A stretch of DNA of 26,579 nt from contig CAOQRA010000012.1 in NCBI GenBank assembly GCA_948512295.1, forward strand, positions 1 to 26,579, given 5' to 3'. The stretch comes from an uncultured Eubacteriales bacterium. GTDB taxonomy: Bacteria; Bacillota; Clostridia; Christensenellales; UBA1242. The position numbers and the translations under genes are program-made. Positions 6,901 through 15,074 of the stretch are shown piece after piece. The notes beneath the pieces were generated by a model, which did not search any database, was not told where the DNA came from, and was given only the letters and a program-made list of their open reading frames with translations. Each line of letters opens with the position of its first letter. The stretch's first letter is position 1.

Positions 6901-7215
6901 ATGACAAAAATAACTTTTTATAAAAAAAACGGAATAATTATTGGTTTTGAAGTAAGCGGTCACACCGGTAAGCAGGAATTTGGAAAAGATTTGCTTTGCT
7001 GCCAGATTTCTACAATAGCACAACTTGCCATTGTTGGTTTTGAAAAAGCGAATGCTAATTTTATTGTTTCAGATGGCTATGTAAAAATCAAGCTAGAGGA
7101 TAAAATGGCTGCACTAAAAGAATTTCAGCATTTATTTATAACCTGCTTAAATTCTTTTAAATCAGTAATTATAGGTGAAGAAAAATTTGCAAAATTGGAG
7201 GTAAAAAATGTTTAA
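6901..7215 (+). CDS. prp: Ribosomal-processing cysteine protease Prp
   Basis: The 104-aa product is of the YsxB/Prp family. It contains the catalytic pair in order: GHTG with His21, then GKDLLC with Cys33, spaced as in the family (G-H-A ... G-x-D-x-x-C). In Firmicutes, Prp removes the N-terminal extension of ribosomal protein L27, which is essential because the extension would clash with the peptidyl-transferase centre. The gene lies between rplU and rpmA as expected, and its 3' end overlaps rpmA by 8 nt, so enzyme and substrate are translationally coupled. The downstream L27 carries the matching cleavage motif. Confidence 0.94.
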   Translation: MTKITFYKKNGIIIGFEVSGHTGKQEFGKDLLCCQISTIAQLAIVGFEKANANFIVSDGYVKIKLEDKMAALKEFQHLFITCLNSFKSVIIGEEKFAKLEVKNV

Positions 7216-7483
7216 GTTTAATGCTCAACTTTTTGCTCATCACAAGGGCGGTGGCAGTACTAAAAACGGACGTGAATCACAAAGTAAACGTCTGGGCGTA
7301 AAAACTTACGCTGGCGAAAGCGTAACTGCTGGCTCCATTATTATTAGACAACGTGGAACAAAAGTATATCCTGGTGAAAATGTGGGTATGGGGAAGGATT
7401 ACACACTTTTTGCGTTATGTGATGGCATTGTCAAGTTTGATGAGAAAAATGCTAAAAAAGTTGTAAATATTATTGCTAAATAA
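7208..7483 (+). CDS. rpmA: 50S ribosomal protein L27 with Prp-cleavable extension
   Basis: This 91-aa L27 begins MFKFNAQLFAHHKGGGSTKN. The first nine residues are the Firmicutes-specific extension, and cleavage is expected between Phe9 and Ala10, leaving the conserved AHHKGGGSTKNGR start that reaches the peptidyl-transferase centre. The rest (RLGVKTYAGESVTAGSIIIRQRG and VGMGKDYTLFAL) is canonical. SD GGAGG lies near the end of prp. A terminator follows, and the usual neighbour obg/cgtA is absent. Confidence 0.98.
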   Translation: MFKFNAQLFAHHKGGGSTKNGRESQSKRLGVKTYAGESVTAGSIIIRQRGTKVYPGENVGMGKDYTLFALCDGIVKFDEKNAKKVVNIIAK

Positions 7484-7524
7484 TTACTTATATTTCATTA
7501 TTTGAGTAGTAAATTATTGCTTAT

Positions 7525-7551
7525 AAAAATGCGTATTTGCGCATTTTTTTG
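7525..7551 (+). terminator. Terminator of rplU-prp-rpmA
   Basis: AAAATGCG and CGCATTTT pair around TATTTG, followed by a T run. Confidence 0.85.
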
Positions 7552-7552
7552 T

Positions 7553-7580
7553 TTGCAAAATTTTTGTATTATGTTAATAT
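7553..7580 (+). promoter_or_regulatory. Promoter of ogg, implying a leaderless mRNA
   Basis: TTGCAA (7553-7558), a 16-nt spacer and TAATAT (7575-7580). The ATG starts 7 nt after the -10, about where transcription would begin, and there is no SD. Confidence 0.5.
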
Positions 7581-7586
7581 ATTAAT

Positions 7587-8396
7587 ATGAAATATACAAA
7601 ACAAAACCAGAAGATTATCATTGAGGGAAAGGAAGATTTCAATCCTAAACATATTTTAGAGTGTGGTCAAGTTTTCTGTTATGATAAAGAAAATGATGAT
7701 TATATTGTTTTCCCGCAAGACCAGTATGCTAAGATTGTCGAAAATGAAAATGGTTACATAATTCAAACGCAAAATCCAGATTATTTTATTAAGTATTTTG
7801 ATTTGGCTACTGATTATACTTTTATTAAAAAGCAGTTGAATGAAATAAAACTTCTTAATAAGCCTATTGAATTTGGTTATGGAATACGTATTTTAAAGCA
7901 AAATCTTTTTGAAACTTTGATTTCTTTTATTATTTCTGCAAATAATAATATAAAAAGAATACAACTTATTCTTGGGCGACTGCGTAAAGAGGTGGGAAAG
8001 GGCGTGTTTCCTACGTATAAGCAATTATTAGCTTGTGATGAGGAATTTTTCAAAAAAATAGGCGCTGGCTATAGAGCAAACTATCTTTATAGAGTTTTAC
8101 GACAGATAGATGTAACTACACTTGAAAAGTGGGGCACTTTAGATACTTTTACGCTGCGTAAAAACTTGCTATCACTTTGCGGCGTGGGACCTAAAGTGGC
8201 GGATTGCATTCTTTTATTTGGCTATGGTAGAGGGGAAAGTTTTCCTGTAGATACTTGGATTCACCAAATGTATAACAAATATTATCCTCTTTTAGATAAT
8301 AGAAATCAGATTCGAGAGAATTTGGTTAAACAATTTGGCGGACTATCGGGGTATGCTCAGCAATACTTATTTTACTTTCAACGCAGCTTTAAGTAA
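7587..8396 (+). CDS. ogg: 8-oxoguanine DNA glycosylase / AP lyase, OGG1 type
   Basis: This 269-aa bifunctional base-excision repair enzyme of the HhH-GPD superfamily removes 8-oxoguanine from DNA and cleaves at the abasic site. The N-terminal OGG_N-like region shows the hallmark KHILECGQVF (residues 21-30). A central helical region includes FETLISFIISANNNIKRI. The helix-hairpin-helix LCGVGPKVADCI contains the Schiff-base lysine Lys203, and FPVDTW supplies the catalytic Asp222. Length is close to bacterial OGG1-type proteins. The ATG is the only start that keeps the OGG_N region, but it has no SD and sits directly behind a -10 element, so translation may be leaderless. It is monocistronic. Confidence 0.92.
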   Translation: MKYTKQNQKIIIEGKEDFNPKHILECGQVFCYDKENDDYIVFPQDQYAKIVENENGYIIQTQNPDYFIKYFDLATDYTFIKKQLNEIKLLNKPIEFGYGIRILKQNLFETLISFIISANNNIKRIQLILGRLRKEVGKGVFPTYKQLLACDEEFFKKIGAGYRANYLYRVLRQIDVTTLEKWGTLDTFTLRKNLLSLCGVGPKVADCILLFGYGRGESFPVDTWIHQMYNKYYPLLDNRNQIRENLVKQFGGLSGYAQQYLFYFQRSFK

Positions 8397-8477
8397 ATTA
8401 TGCTCGCTTTTATTTAGTAATTTGGCTGTTTTTGTGCATATTAAAAAGATATTTTTAAAAAAATTTTCACTTTAGTA

Positions 8478-8506
8478 TTGAATTTATTAATATATTGTGA
8501 TATAAT
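8478..8506 (+). promoter_or_regulatory. Promoter of the duplicated-repeat surface protein
   Basis: TTGAAT (8478-8483), a 17-nt spacer and a consensus TATAAT (8501-8506). Confidence 0.7.
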
Positions 8507-8555
8507 ATAAAGCATGTAAAGCGTTTTTCGCTTGAATTTTGGTTTTGGAGGGGAT

Positions 8556-10586
8556 ATGACAAAATATTTAGTTAAGATTTTATCTATTTGCGCATTTATA
8601 GTTATGCTTCCTTTGGTTATTTTAGGTACTGCTTTATGCGTAACGGAATCAACCGACTATAAAGTTCGTTTATTTGTTGATGGAAATGACTCTGCTAAGG
8701 CTTCCTGCGAAGTTCTTATCAATGGCGAAGTAAGAGATAACAACGAACTTACTTTGAAGAAAAATTCCAATGTTACAATTTCAATTGTGACTACAGGCTA
8801 TGATTTTGAAGCATGGTATAAAGGGACTAATGTAAACTATACTGAAAATCAAACAAAAGTTTCAGACAAGTTGTCTTATTCCTTTGAAATTACTGGAAAT
8901 ACTGACTTAACTGCAAAAATCGCAGTTAAGAATTATCAAGTTACCTTTGTGGGTGAATATGACAATGGTGATCCTATTGAAGAACATTCAGTTACTTACA
9001 AATATGGTGAAAGACTTGAATCGCTTGCCGCTAAGGTTGATGGCGTGGCTTTTACTGGCTGGGTGATCAAACTTAAAGATGGCGTTTCTAACACTAGTTA
9101 TCAATTTGCTAATTTTGACAAAAGTGGTGCATATACTTTGCAACCAACTTGGTCAAACCAAAAGAAAGTTTCCTATTTCAATGCTGAAGAAAAGCAATTT
9201 GCAACTATAATTTTCTCTCAAAAAGATTTTGATAACCTTACTAATGAAACCATACTTGATGCGGAAGCTTTAAATAGAAACACTAGACCTGGATATAAAT
9301 TTGTGGCTTGGTCTGCTTTCCCTAAGGGCGAGCCTATTGATATTTCTCAATATCAAGGTGGAAACTTTAGCGTAGATGCTCTTGATTTATATCTATTAGA
9401 CCAATTGCTTGAATATAAGTTAACCGTTGCTCTAGAAGAGGGTAGTTCTACAACTTCGATAATGACTTATGATGCGGTGCAAGGCTTCTCTGAATTTTCT
9501 GGAGTTAAAGAAAATTATGCATTTGAGGGACTTAAATATAAAGATGTTCTTTACACATACAATGCATCAAGCAATAACTATATGAACAATGGAACTTCAT
9601 TGAGTGATGCTATTCTTGCTGATTATCCACATGAAGTTCCTACAAGCATTGCTTTGGTTGCTTCTTGGAAAGAAAATGAGCGTACAATTATTTATCATAA
9701 TGCAATTGGCACAATCATTGGAAATGCCACTTATACTAAAACTGAGTTTGATGCCTTGATGTTACCGGATCAGACTAATGAAATCGTTAGAAAGAATTTG
9801 ACTAATGGCTTTAAGTATGTTGGTTGGACTGCATCTTTAGAGACAAATGATTTAATTAATTTAGACGATTACAAGGGACTTAATTTTAATACTAATAACT
9901 TAGACGTATATCTTGTTCAAACAGAAGTTAGCTATACTTTAAATGTTCAATATAGCGTTTTCGATAATACAATTACAACTATTAAATATGACGTTACTAA
10001 CAACTATGATAAAGCAATGACTGATCGTTATTACTATAATTTAGTGGGATTAAAGTATAACAATGTTCTCTACACTTACAATGCTGAAACTAAGCAATAC
10101 TTGAATGGTTCTATTAGCTTAGGCAGTGAAATCGTTGCAGCATCTCCTCATACAGAGGCTGAAATAAATTGTGTGGCTGTTTGGCAAGCAATGTATGAAG
10201 AACTTAATTTAGCCATTCATTACAAAACAGTTGATAATCAAGGTGTTTATGGAATTTATGAGGATGGAACTAAAGTAGCTCTGAGACAATACAACTGGAC
10301 TGCTCATATTGCAGATAGTGAAGACGCCACAGCTTTAGAAGAAAAGGTAGTGGAAAAGTTAACAAAAGAATATACTGGTTTCTGCATTGAAAATGGTGAT
10401 GTTGTCACTAGCGTGGCTGTGTCACAAATAAAATTCGAAGTTAATGGCGTAGGTTCTACCAAAGTTGACGGAGTTGAAAATTTCTCATTTATGCAAATCT
10501 TAGCATTACTTGAAGAAAACCATAATGTCGACTTATATAATGGTATGACTATTGATATTGTATTAATATTTGCGCCTGTAGCTTAA
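8556..10586 (+). CDS. Surface protein with InlB-B-like repeats and a large internal duplication
   Basis: This 676-aa protein has an N-terminal hydrophobic segment (about residues 4-28) that acts as signal or anchor, then an all-beta extracellular part. Early segments (YDFEAWYKG, VTYKYGERL, FTGWVIKLK, TLQPTW) follow the Listeria-Bacteroides/InlB B-repeat pattern of x-F-x-G-W and closing x-W. Residues 203-371 and 375-543 form two diverged copies of a 169-aa module. Compare FSQKDFDNLTNE with YTKTEFDALMLP, GYKFVAW with GFKYVGW, and GLKYKDVLYTYNA with GLKYNNVLYTYNA. No C-terminal anchor or LPxTG is seen. An in-frame ATG at 8532 is rejected because SD GGAGGGG (8547-8553) fits the ATG at 8556. A cell-wall or secreted adhesin-like role is inferred. 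Confidence 0.78.
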   Translation: MTKYLVKILSICAFIVMLPLVILGTALCVTESTDYKVRLFVDGNDSAKASCEVLINGEVRDNNELTLKKNSNVTISIVTTGYDFEAWYKGTNVNYTENQTKVSDKLSYSFEITGNTDLTAKIAVKNYQVTFVGEYDNGDPIEEHSVTYKYGERLESLAAKVDGVAFTGWVIKLKDGVSNTSYQFANFDKSGAYTLQPTWSNQKKVSYFNAEEKQFATIIFSQKDFDNLTNETILDAEALNRNTRPGYKFVAWSAFPKGEPIDISQYQGGNFSVDALDLYLLDQLLEYKLTVALEEGSSTTSIMTYDAVQGFSEFSGVKENYAFEGLKYKDVLYTYNASSNNYMNNGTSLSDAILADYPHEVPTSIALVASWKENERTIIYHNAIGTIIGNATYTKTEFDALMLPDQTNEIVRKNLTNGFKYVGWTASLETNDLINLDDYKGLNFNTNNLDVYLVQTEVSYTLNVQYSVFDNTITTIKYDVTNNYDKAMTDRYYYNLVGLKYNNVLYTYNAETKQYLNGSISLGSEIVAASPHTEAEINCVAVWQAMYEELNLAIHYKTVDNQGVYGIYEDGTKVALRQYNWTAHIADSEDATALEEKVVEKLTKEYTGFCIENGDVVTSVAVSQIKFEVNGVGSTKVDGVENFSFMQILALLEENHNVDLYNGMTIDIVLIFAPVA

Positions 10587-10591
10587 TGATT

Positions 10592-10620
10592 AAAAAGAAG
10601 CGAAATCTCCGCTTCTTTTT
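10592..10620 (+). terminator. Terminator of the duplicated-repeat surface protein
   Basis: An 11-bp perfect stem AAAAAGAAGCG / CGCTTCTTTTT around AAATCTC, the 3' arm ending in T. Confidence 0.88.
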
Positions 10621-10634
10621 CTATAAATAAATAT

Positions 10635-10663
10635 TTGCTTTTTTTATTAAGTTATGATATGCT
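10635..10663 (+). promoter_or_regulatory. Promoter of sepF-lspA-rlu operon
   Basis: TTGCTT (10635-10640), a 17-nt spacer and TATGCT (10658-10663). The leader would be only about 12 nt, just enough for the SD AGAGGT (10671-10676). Confidence 0.5.
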
Positions 10664-10682
10664 TGAGTTAAGAGGTATTTAT

Positions 10683-11051
10683 ATGGGATTTATGGGCTAT
10701 GTTTTTAAAGCTTTAGGCTTTGAAAGTAACGAACAAAAGACTAAACCTAAAAAAACTAAGACGAATGCTAGTTATAAGTTTAAAAATGGCAAAACAACAG
10801 GCAGGGTTGAACATATTGATGGAATTCCAGTTTATTATCCTGTAACCTTTAACCAAGCGAAAGAATATACTCAGTTCTTAAAAGATAAAAAAGCGGTTAT
10901 AATAAGTATTGAAACCACAGAAAAAGCTGAAAGTCAAAGAATTTTAGATTATTTCAAAGGGTACACTTTGGGCGCTAATGCCAAGTTTATAGTACTTGAT
11001 GAGGATAGACTTTATTTGATGTTACCTGAGGGGTTAGAGGTTGAAGAATAA
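10683..11051 (+). CDS. sepF: Cell division protein SepF-like
   Basis: This 122-aa protein has a short N-terminal amphipathic stretch (MGFMGYVFKALGFE) of the kind that binds the membrane, a charged Lys-rich linker, and a C-terminal SepF/DUF552 domain from about residue 50. Domain landmarks are FNQAKEYTQFLKDKKAVIIS, then RILDYFKGYTLGA and a final DEDRLYLMLPEG, matching the family. SepF bundles and tethers FtsZ filaments at the septum. The ATG at 10683 is chosen over one at 10635 because of the SD AGAGGT 6 nt upstream and because the amphipathic start aligns. Its 3' end overlaps lspA by 11 nt, indicating coupled translation. Confidence 0.85.
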   Translation: MGFMGYVFKALGFESNEQKTKPKKTKTNASYKFKNGKTTGRVEHIDGIPVYYPVTFNQAKEYTQFLKDKKAVIISIETTEKAESQRILDYFKGYTLGANAKFIVLDEDRLYLMLPEGLEVEE

Positions 11052-11553
11052 AAAATATTTATCAGCAGTCATACTTGCAATAGTTTTTACTATCGTAGTT
11101 TTGATTTTTGATTTAGTTACCAAATATGTTATTGAGGCAAATTTATCTGAAAGCGGAAGCGCTGATTTTTTGCCGGGCTTTATCAACTTTGTATTAGTGC
11201 ATAATGATGGCGCTGCATGGAATATTTTTTCTGGGCAGCAAATATTTTTAATTATTTTAACTTTTGTTTTTATTGCAGTATTCTTAGCATTTTTTATATT
11301 TAAATGTATTAAAGCTGAAATGAAAGTGTCAAAGCTGTTTGGCATAAGCGTTGGGCTTATTATCGGTGGCTGCTTGGGTAATCTTTTTGACCGTATTGCC
11401 TTTGGCTATGTAAGGGATTTTTTGAACTTTCAATTCATCAACTTCCCTGTTTTTAACATTGCAGATATTTCTTTATGTCTTGGCATTTTATTACTAGTCA
11501 TTTATTTAATTTTTATTATGCCTAAGGAAAAGGGGAATAAGAATGAAAATTAA
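11041..11553 (+). CDS. lspA: Lipoprotein signal peptidase II
   Basis: This 170-aa integral membrane aspartyl protease removes the signal peptide of diacylglyceryl-modified prolipoproteins. Four hydrophobic segments are visible (about 7-28, 68-88, 98-115, 142-165). Conserved blocks are FDLVTKYVIE, VHNDGAAWNIF (usual form N-x-GAA), GGCLGNLFDR, GYVRDF with Asp126 and FNIADIS with Asp142; the last two supply the catalytic aspartates. The start appears to be UUG at 11041, 7 nt after SD GAGGGG (11028-11033) inside sepF. It overlaps sepF by 11 nt and the next gene by 11 nt, so all three are tightly coupled. Confidence 0.95.
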   Translation: MKNKKYLSAVILAIVFTIVVLIFDLVTKYVIEANLSESGSADFLPGFINFVLVHNDGAAWNIFSGQQIFLIILTFVFIAVFLAFFIFKCIKAEMKVSKLFGISVGLIIGGCLGNLFDRIAFGYVRDFLNFQFINFPVFNIADISLCLGILLLVIYLIFIMPKEKGNKNEN

Positions 11554-12451
11554 AGTGATGGAAACTCAGCAGAGTAAAAGGTTAGACATGGTTTTAAGTG
11601 ACCTTTTACCACAGTTTACACGTGCACACATAAAAAAAATGATAGAAGAGGGAAATGTTCTGCTTGACGGCAAAAAAGTCAAGGCGGGGCAAAGTGTTAA
11701 ATTAGGACAAGAGATTGAATATACAATTTCGCAAGTTAAGGAATTAGATGCTAAGCCCGAGCAAATTGATTTTGACATTGTTTATCAAGATGAGGATTTG
11801 CTAGTGGTCAATAAACCACAAGGCTTAGTTGTTCATCCATGTTCTTCTACTAAGTCAGGGACTCTTGTAAATGGACTTGTGTATCATATTAAGGATTTAA
11901 GTGGCATAAATGGCGTCTTGCGACCAGGTATTGTACATAGATTAGATAAAAACACATCTGGACTTATGCTGGTTGCTAAAAATGATTTAGCACATGTAAG
12001 TTTAGCTGAGCAAATAAAAAACAAAAGGTGTGTTCGAAGATATCTTGCTTTGTTAGAGGGCAATTTAAAAGATGAAAAAGGTGAAATTCAAACTTATCTT
12101 TCTCGTAGTAAAACTGACAGGAAGAAAATGGCGGTTTCAGAGTCGGGTAAAATTGCAATAAGTCAGTATAAAGTGATCAAGCGTTTTACAAACGCATGCT
12201 TGGTAGAATTTACATTGAAAACTGGTCGTACTCATCAAATCAGAGTGCATGCTAAGTATTTGAATCATCCTGTAGTAGGCGATGTCGAATATGGTCATGC
12301 GGAAAAGGGTTTGGCTGGTCAACTTCTGCATTCATATTACATAGCATTTACTCATCCTCGAAATCAAAAACAAATGGAGTTTACAATCCCTTTACCTAGT
12401 TATTTTGAAGAATATATAAATAAATTAAAGCCTCAAGCTGTGGAATTTTAA
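11543..12451 (+). CDS. RluA/RluD-family 23S rRNA pseudouridine synthase
   Basis: This 302-aa protein has an N-terminal S4 RNA-binding domain (about residues 12-65, including RLDMVLSDLLPQFTRAHIKK) and a RluA-family catalytic domain. The signature GIVHRLDKNTSGLML holds the catalytic Asp135, and further family motifs are VVNKPQGLVVHP and KTGRTHQIRVH. It isomerises uridines in 23S rRNA; the family also includes the Firmicutes yfiH/ylyB-type neighbours of lspA, and lspA-rlu order is common, which supports ylyB-like orthology without proving the target sites. SD AAGGGGA lies 9 nt before the ATG. No clear terminator follows; 12452-12500 is plain AT-rich sequence. Confidence 0.94.
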   Translation: MKIKVMETQQSKRLDMVLSDLLPQFTRAHIKKMIEEGNVLLDGKKVKAGQSVKLGQEIEYTISQVKELDAKPEQIDFDIVYQDEDLLVVNKPQGLVVHPCSSTKSGTLVNGLVYHIKDLSGINGVLRPGIVHRLDKNTSGLMLVAKNDLAHVSLAEQIKNKRCVRRYLALLEGNLKDEKGEIQTYLSRSKTDRKKMAVSESGKIAISQYKVIKRFTNACLVEFTLKTGRTHQIRVHAKYLNHPVVGDVEYGHAEKGLAGQLLHSYYIAFTHPRNQKQMEFTIPLPSYFEEYINKLKPQAVEF

Positions 12452-12501
12452 TATTGCAATTAGTTATTTAGATAATAAATTTGGAATACGCGTAAATTCA
12501 T

Positions 12502-12530
12502 TTGGTAAAAAATAAAGAATTGTGTAGAAT
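12502..12530 (+). promoter_or_regulatory. Promoter of the poly-G surface-protein gene
   Basis: TTGGTA (12502-12507), a 17-nt spacer and TAGAAT (12525-12530). SD AGAAGAGG (12553-12560) follows, 8 nt before ATG 12569, so expression signals are intact. Confidence 0.55.
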
Positions 12531-12568
12531 AATAATATAAAATTTAATAAAAAGAAGAGGAATAATCA

Positions 12569-14229
12569 ATGAAAAGAAAGATTACATCGATTATAGCAAT
12601 GTTTGTTCTCCTCCTGTCAAGTGGAATTACTTTACTTGCGGGGGGGGGATTTTTGACTCCGTCAAAAATAATGTAGATAATAACCAATCAGAAAGCACTT
12701 TAGATACTAATGCAGCCACAAATTACACTGTTAAGTTTGACGCCAATGGTGGCAGCGTGGCTACAGAATCAAAAAGTGTTACATACAATTCTACATATGG
12801 GACTCTTCCGACGCCAACGCGAGAAGGTTATAATTTTGACGGTTGGTATCGTAAATATAACCGCATCGATATGGATGACTTTATGGCATTTTTTAACGAG
12901 CAAGAGAACTTAAAAGATTCTAATCCAACATTGGTTATTCACGAAAGCGACGGTTCGTATTCGTTTGAAGCACAAACAAGCCGAGGCGATGATGGTGTTA
13001 TATATCGCTACTATATCAAATATTTAAAAAGAGGTGCCACATATCGTTTTTCGTATACGGGAAGGGCGCCTTCTAATAGCTCTACAACTTGTTTCATAAC
13101 ATGTAGCGGAACGAAATGGTTAATGGATGCAGGATATGTCAAAACAGCACAATGGAGTAATTTTTCATATTCATTCCTAGTAGAAGATGAGTTTATTCTC
13201 AACTTTCACCTGGGCTGGGGAGGCGATGGTAGAGCATACTTTAAAAATGTCCGCTTAGAATGCGAGAGCCAAGAAGACTATGAGGCGAAGATAACCTCTT
13301 CGACGACGATGAATCAAACAACTGACCACACACTTTATGCAAAGTGGAGCAAAAAAACATGGGACAATTACGCGGCCGATAGTTACGACAGCGGCAGCGG
13401 AACTAATGTTGAGCCATACATTATCAAAACCTCGGAGCAGATGGCAAAATTGTCTTTAGATAGCAAAAGCAGCAATCTAAATGGAGTGCACTTTAAACTT
13501 GAAGCAGATGTTAATATGCAAGCACATATTTGGGATGGAATATCCCTTTTTAACGGAGTGTTTGATGGAAACATGCACACAATTTCAAATGTAATGGGCT
13601 TTGGTGCAGATTGTAGGGGGCTATTCAACCAGGGGCAATGTACGATACGCAATTTGATTCTTAGTAATTCCTCAATTCGTACAGGAGATAACACCGAGAA
13701 CGCTGGCGCAATTATAGGGAATACAAACAATTCGTTGATTGAAAATTGCATTGTAGATAATGTGCGTATTGAATCGACAAACGGAAGAAATATATCCTTT
13801 TTAGTAGGCTCAAATGGAGGGACTATTCGCAACTGTTTAGTTCGAAATTCTTACGGTATTGATATTTTGGGAGAGGGCGGATTATTCGTTTTTACAGCAT
13901 ATCAAAATGAGTCTGGAAAAGTAGAAAATTGTGCAGTAGTCAATTGTCAGATATCATTTACTAATGTAGATGGCTCTAACAATATAGCTCACACAAGCGA
14001 AGGCGGCTTAATTACAAGTACATTTGTGGATTGCACAATGGTCACTGATGGTAATGTTAAGTTTGTAAAAAATATATATGGCACTTCCTCTGACTTTTCT
14101 GGCTTTTTCTATAATACAAACATCAACGGAGGCTATCCAATACCTAAAACGCTTGTAAGTGTCGGAGGCGTCAATATTTCGTCTGAAACAATTTATAACG
14201 CACTGTTATCAAAAGGATTTAAAAATTAA
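12569..14229 (+). pseudogene. Surface protein frameshifted at a G9 tract (phase-variable candidate)
   Basis: The ATG at 12569 begins a signal peptide (MKRKITSIIAMFVLLLSSG). After nine G (12640-12648) the frame reaches TAG at 12674, giving only 35 aa. Adding one G, or removing two, joins it to a frame open to 14229, for a 553-aa protein. In that frame an InlB B-repeat opens (YTVKFDANGGSV, GYNFDGWY), is interrupted by a domain of about 130 aa ending KNVRLE, and closes with HTLYAKW. A right-handed beta-helix-like part follows (NVEPYIIKTSEQMAKLS, FNGVFDGNMHTISNV, then repeating xIxNCxV strands). The 1473-nt body has no stop or decay, arguing against an old pseudogene. The GTG at 12757 lies inside the InlB repeat and is not a true start. 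Codons such as TCG, ACG and CGC are more frequent than in neighbours. A sequencing error in the tract is the main alternative. Confidence 0.8.
12640..12648 (+). repeat. G9 homopolymer directly after a signal peptide
   Basis: Nine consecutive G in an AT-rich genome, at codons 24-27 of the surface-protein gene. Such tracts slip during replication. G9 puts the gene out of frame, while G10 or G7 would restore it. Confidence 0.95.
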
Positions 14230-14241
14230 GGAGGCAACTCT

Positions 14242-14294
14242 CGTTAAAAATTGTCGAATTGAAACAGAAACAATTCAACTTTATATTTTTAACG
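14242..14294. repeat. Inverted repeat after the surface-protein gene
   Basis: CGTTAAAAAT (14242-14251) and ATTTTTAACG (14285-14294) are perfect inverted copies. Inside them GAATTG (14256-14261) and CAATTC (14271-14276) form a second stem. It begins 12 nt after the stop codon and may act as a terminator. An SD-like AAGGAGG at 14228-14234 has no start codon at usable distance. Confidence 0.6.
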
Positions 14295-14370
14295 TCATAA
14301 GTCTCGCGCCTTAGTGGCTACCTTTTGTGGTTTCTCTTCTAGTCTATTGCTATTTAAGGGGCGTTTTTGT

Positions 14371-14433
14371 TTTCTTCTACAGAAAACTCTAGTCCAATTA
14401 GAAGAAAGCGATTGAAAAGCCTCGCGAGGCTTT
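14371..14433. repeat. Two further hairpins
   Basis: TTTCTTCTA (14371-14379) is inverted at 14399-14407, and AAAGCCTCGCGAGGCTTT (14416-14433) is a perfect 18-nt palindrome. I see no gene in 14295-14518. Confidence 0.6.
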
Positions 14434-14518
14434 GAGATTCTTCGCTTTCTCACCCCAAAACCGAAGCGTCGCTTTCGGGGAACCTCGAGCGTTCAGAAAG
14501 ACAATAATGTTGATTTTT

Positions 14519-14770
14519 AGATTTCTCCGCGCCGTTCACTCACGTTCACTCTGGTCGAAATGACAAGTTATATGATTGTCAGGTTGAGCCACGAGCGCAC
14601 GCGAGTATGTCGAAACATCTTTTTAGTAACCCAGTGTACAAGTTTTGTCTAAAAGATTCTTCGCAAAGCTCAGAATGACATGCCTGAGCGTCCAGAATGA
14701 CACAGCATGAAGATTTTTTTGCGGCTTTTAGAATGACAATCGTACGCGGCTAAGCCGCTCGAAGTGACAA
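14519..14770. repeat. Cluster of degenerate REP-like repeat modules
   Basis: At least five modules of one family stand side by side: 14519-14566 (inverted relative of the repeats at 572 and 750, with AGATTTCTCCGC and GGTCGAAATGACA), 14577-14620 (GTCAGGTTGAGC to CGAAACATCT), 14654-14680 (AGATTCTTCGC to CAGAATGACA), about 14684-14702 (CCAGAATGACA) and 14720-14770 (AGAATGACA and CGAAGTGACA). They vary around a GTCATTCTGAGC / AAGAATCT theme. No coding potential is seen. Confidence 0.7.
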
Positions 14771-14879
14771 TGAGGAAGATGAACTCGGATTTCCGCGTGG
14801 CAAGAACAAAAGGTTTATGCGTTAAATAAAAAACCACCAGCTTAGTCTGTCCATTTTGAAACTAGCAGAATAATAAGAT

Positions 14880-14915
14880 AAACCTAAACCCAAAACGGCT
14901 TAGGTTTTCTTTTTT
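14880..14915 (+). terminator. Terminator-like hairpin in the gene-free stretch
   Basis: AAACCTAAACC pairs with GGCTTAGGTTT (one mismatch) around CAAAAC, followed by T-rich sequence. No gene ends just upstream, so it may terminate an unannotated small RNA or mark a lost gene. Nothing else is seen in 14916-15070. Confidence 0.55.
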
Positions 14916-15074
14916 ACCCTTACTCTCTCTTAACTGCAATAGAAACGAATATCTCTGCCGTTGTCATAGGTTGTCGTTCAAATAACAATTCTAACAATCA
15001 TAAGACACTCGCATTGACCTTGACAACAAAGAATTATTCGCTTAAACTAGAAAATAGAGAGAAGAAAATAAAAG

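Noticed and set aside
12710..12913. 67-aa ORF inside the surface-protein gene
   Set aside because: It lies in the frame of the signal peptide after its stop; its sequence is an out-of-frame reading of the InlB repeat.
13383..13832. 149-aa minus-strand ORF
   Set aside because: A shadow of the beta-helix coding frame; no SD or promoter.
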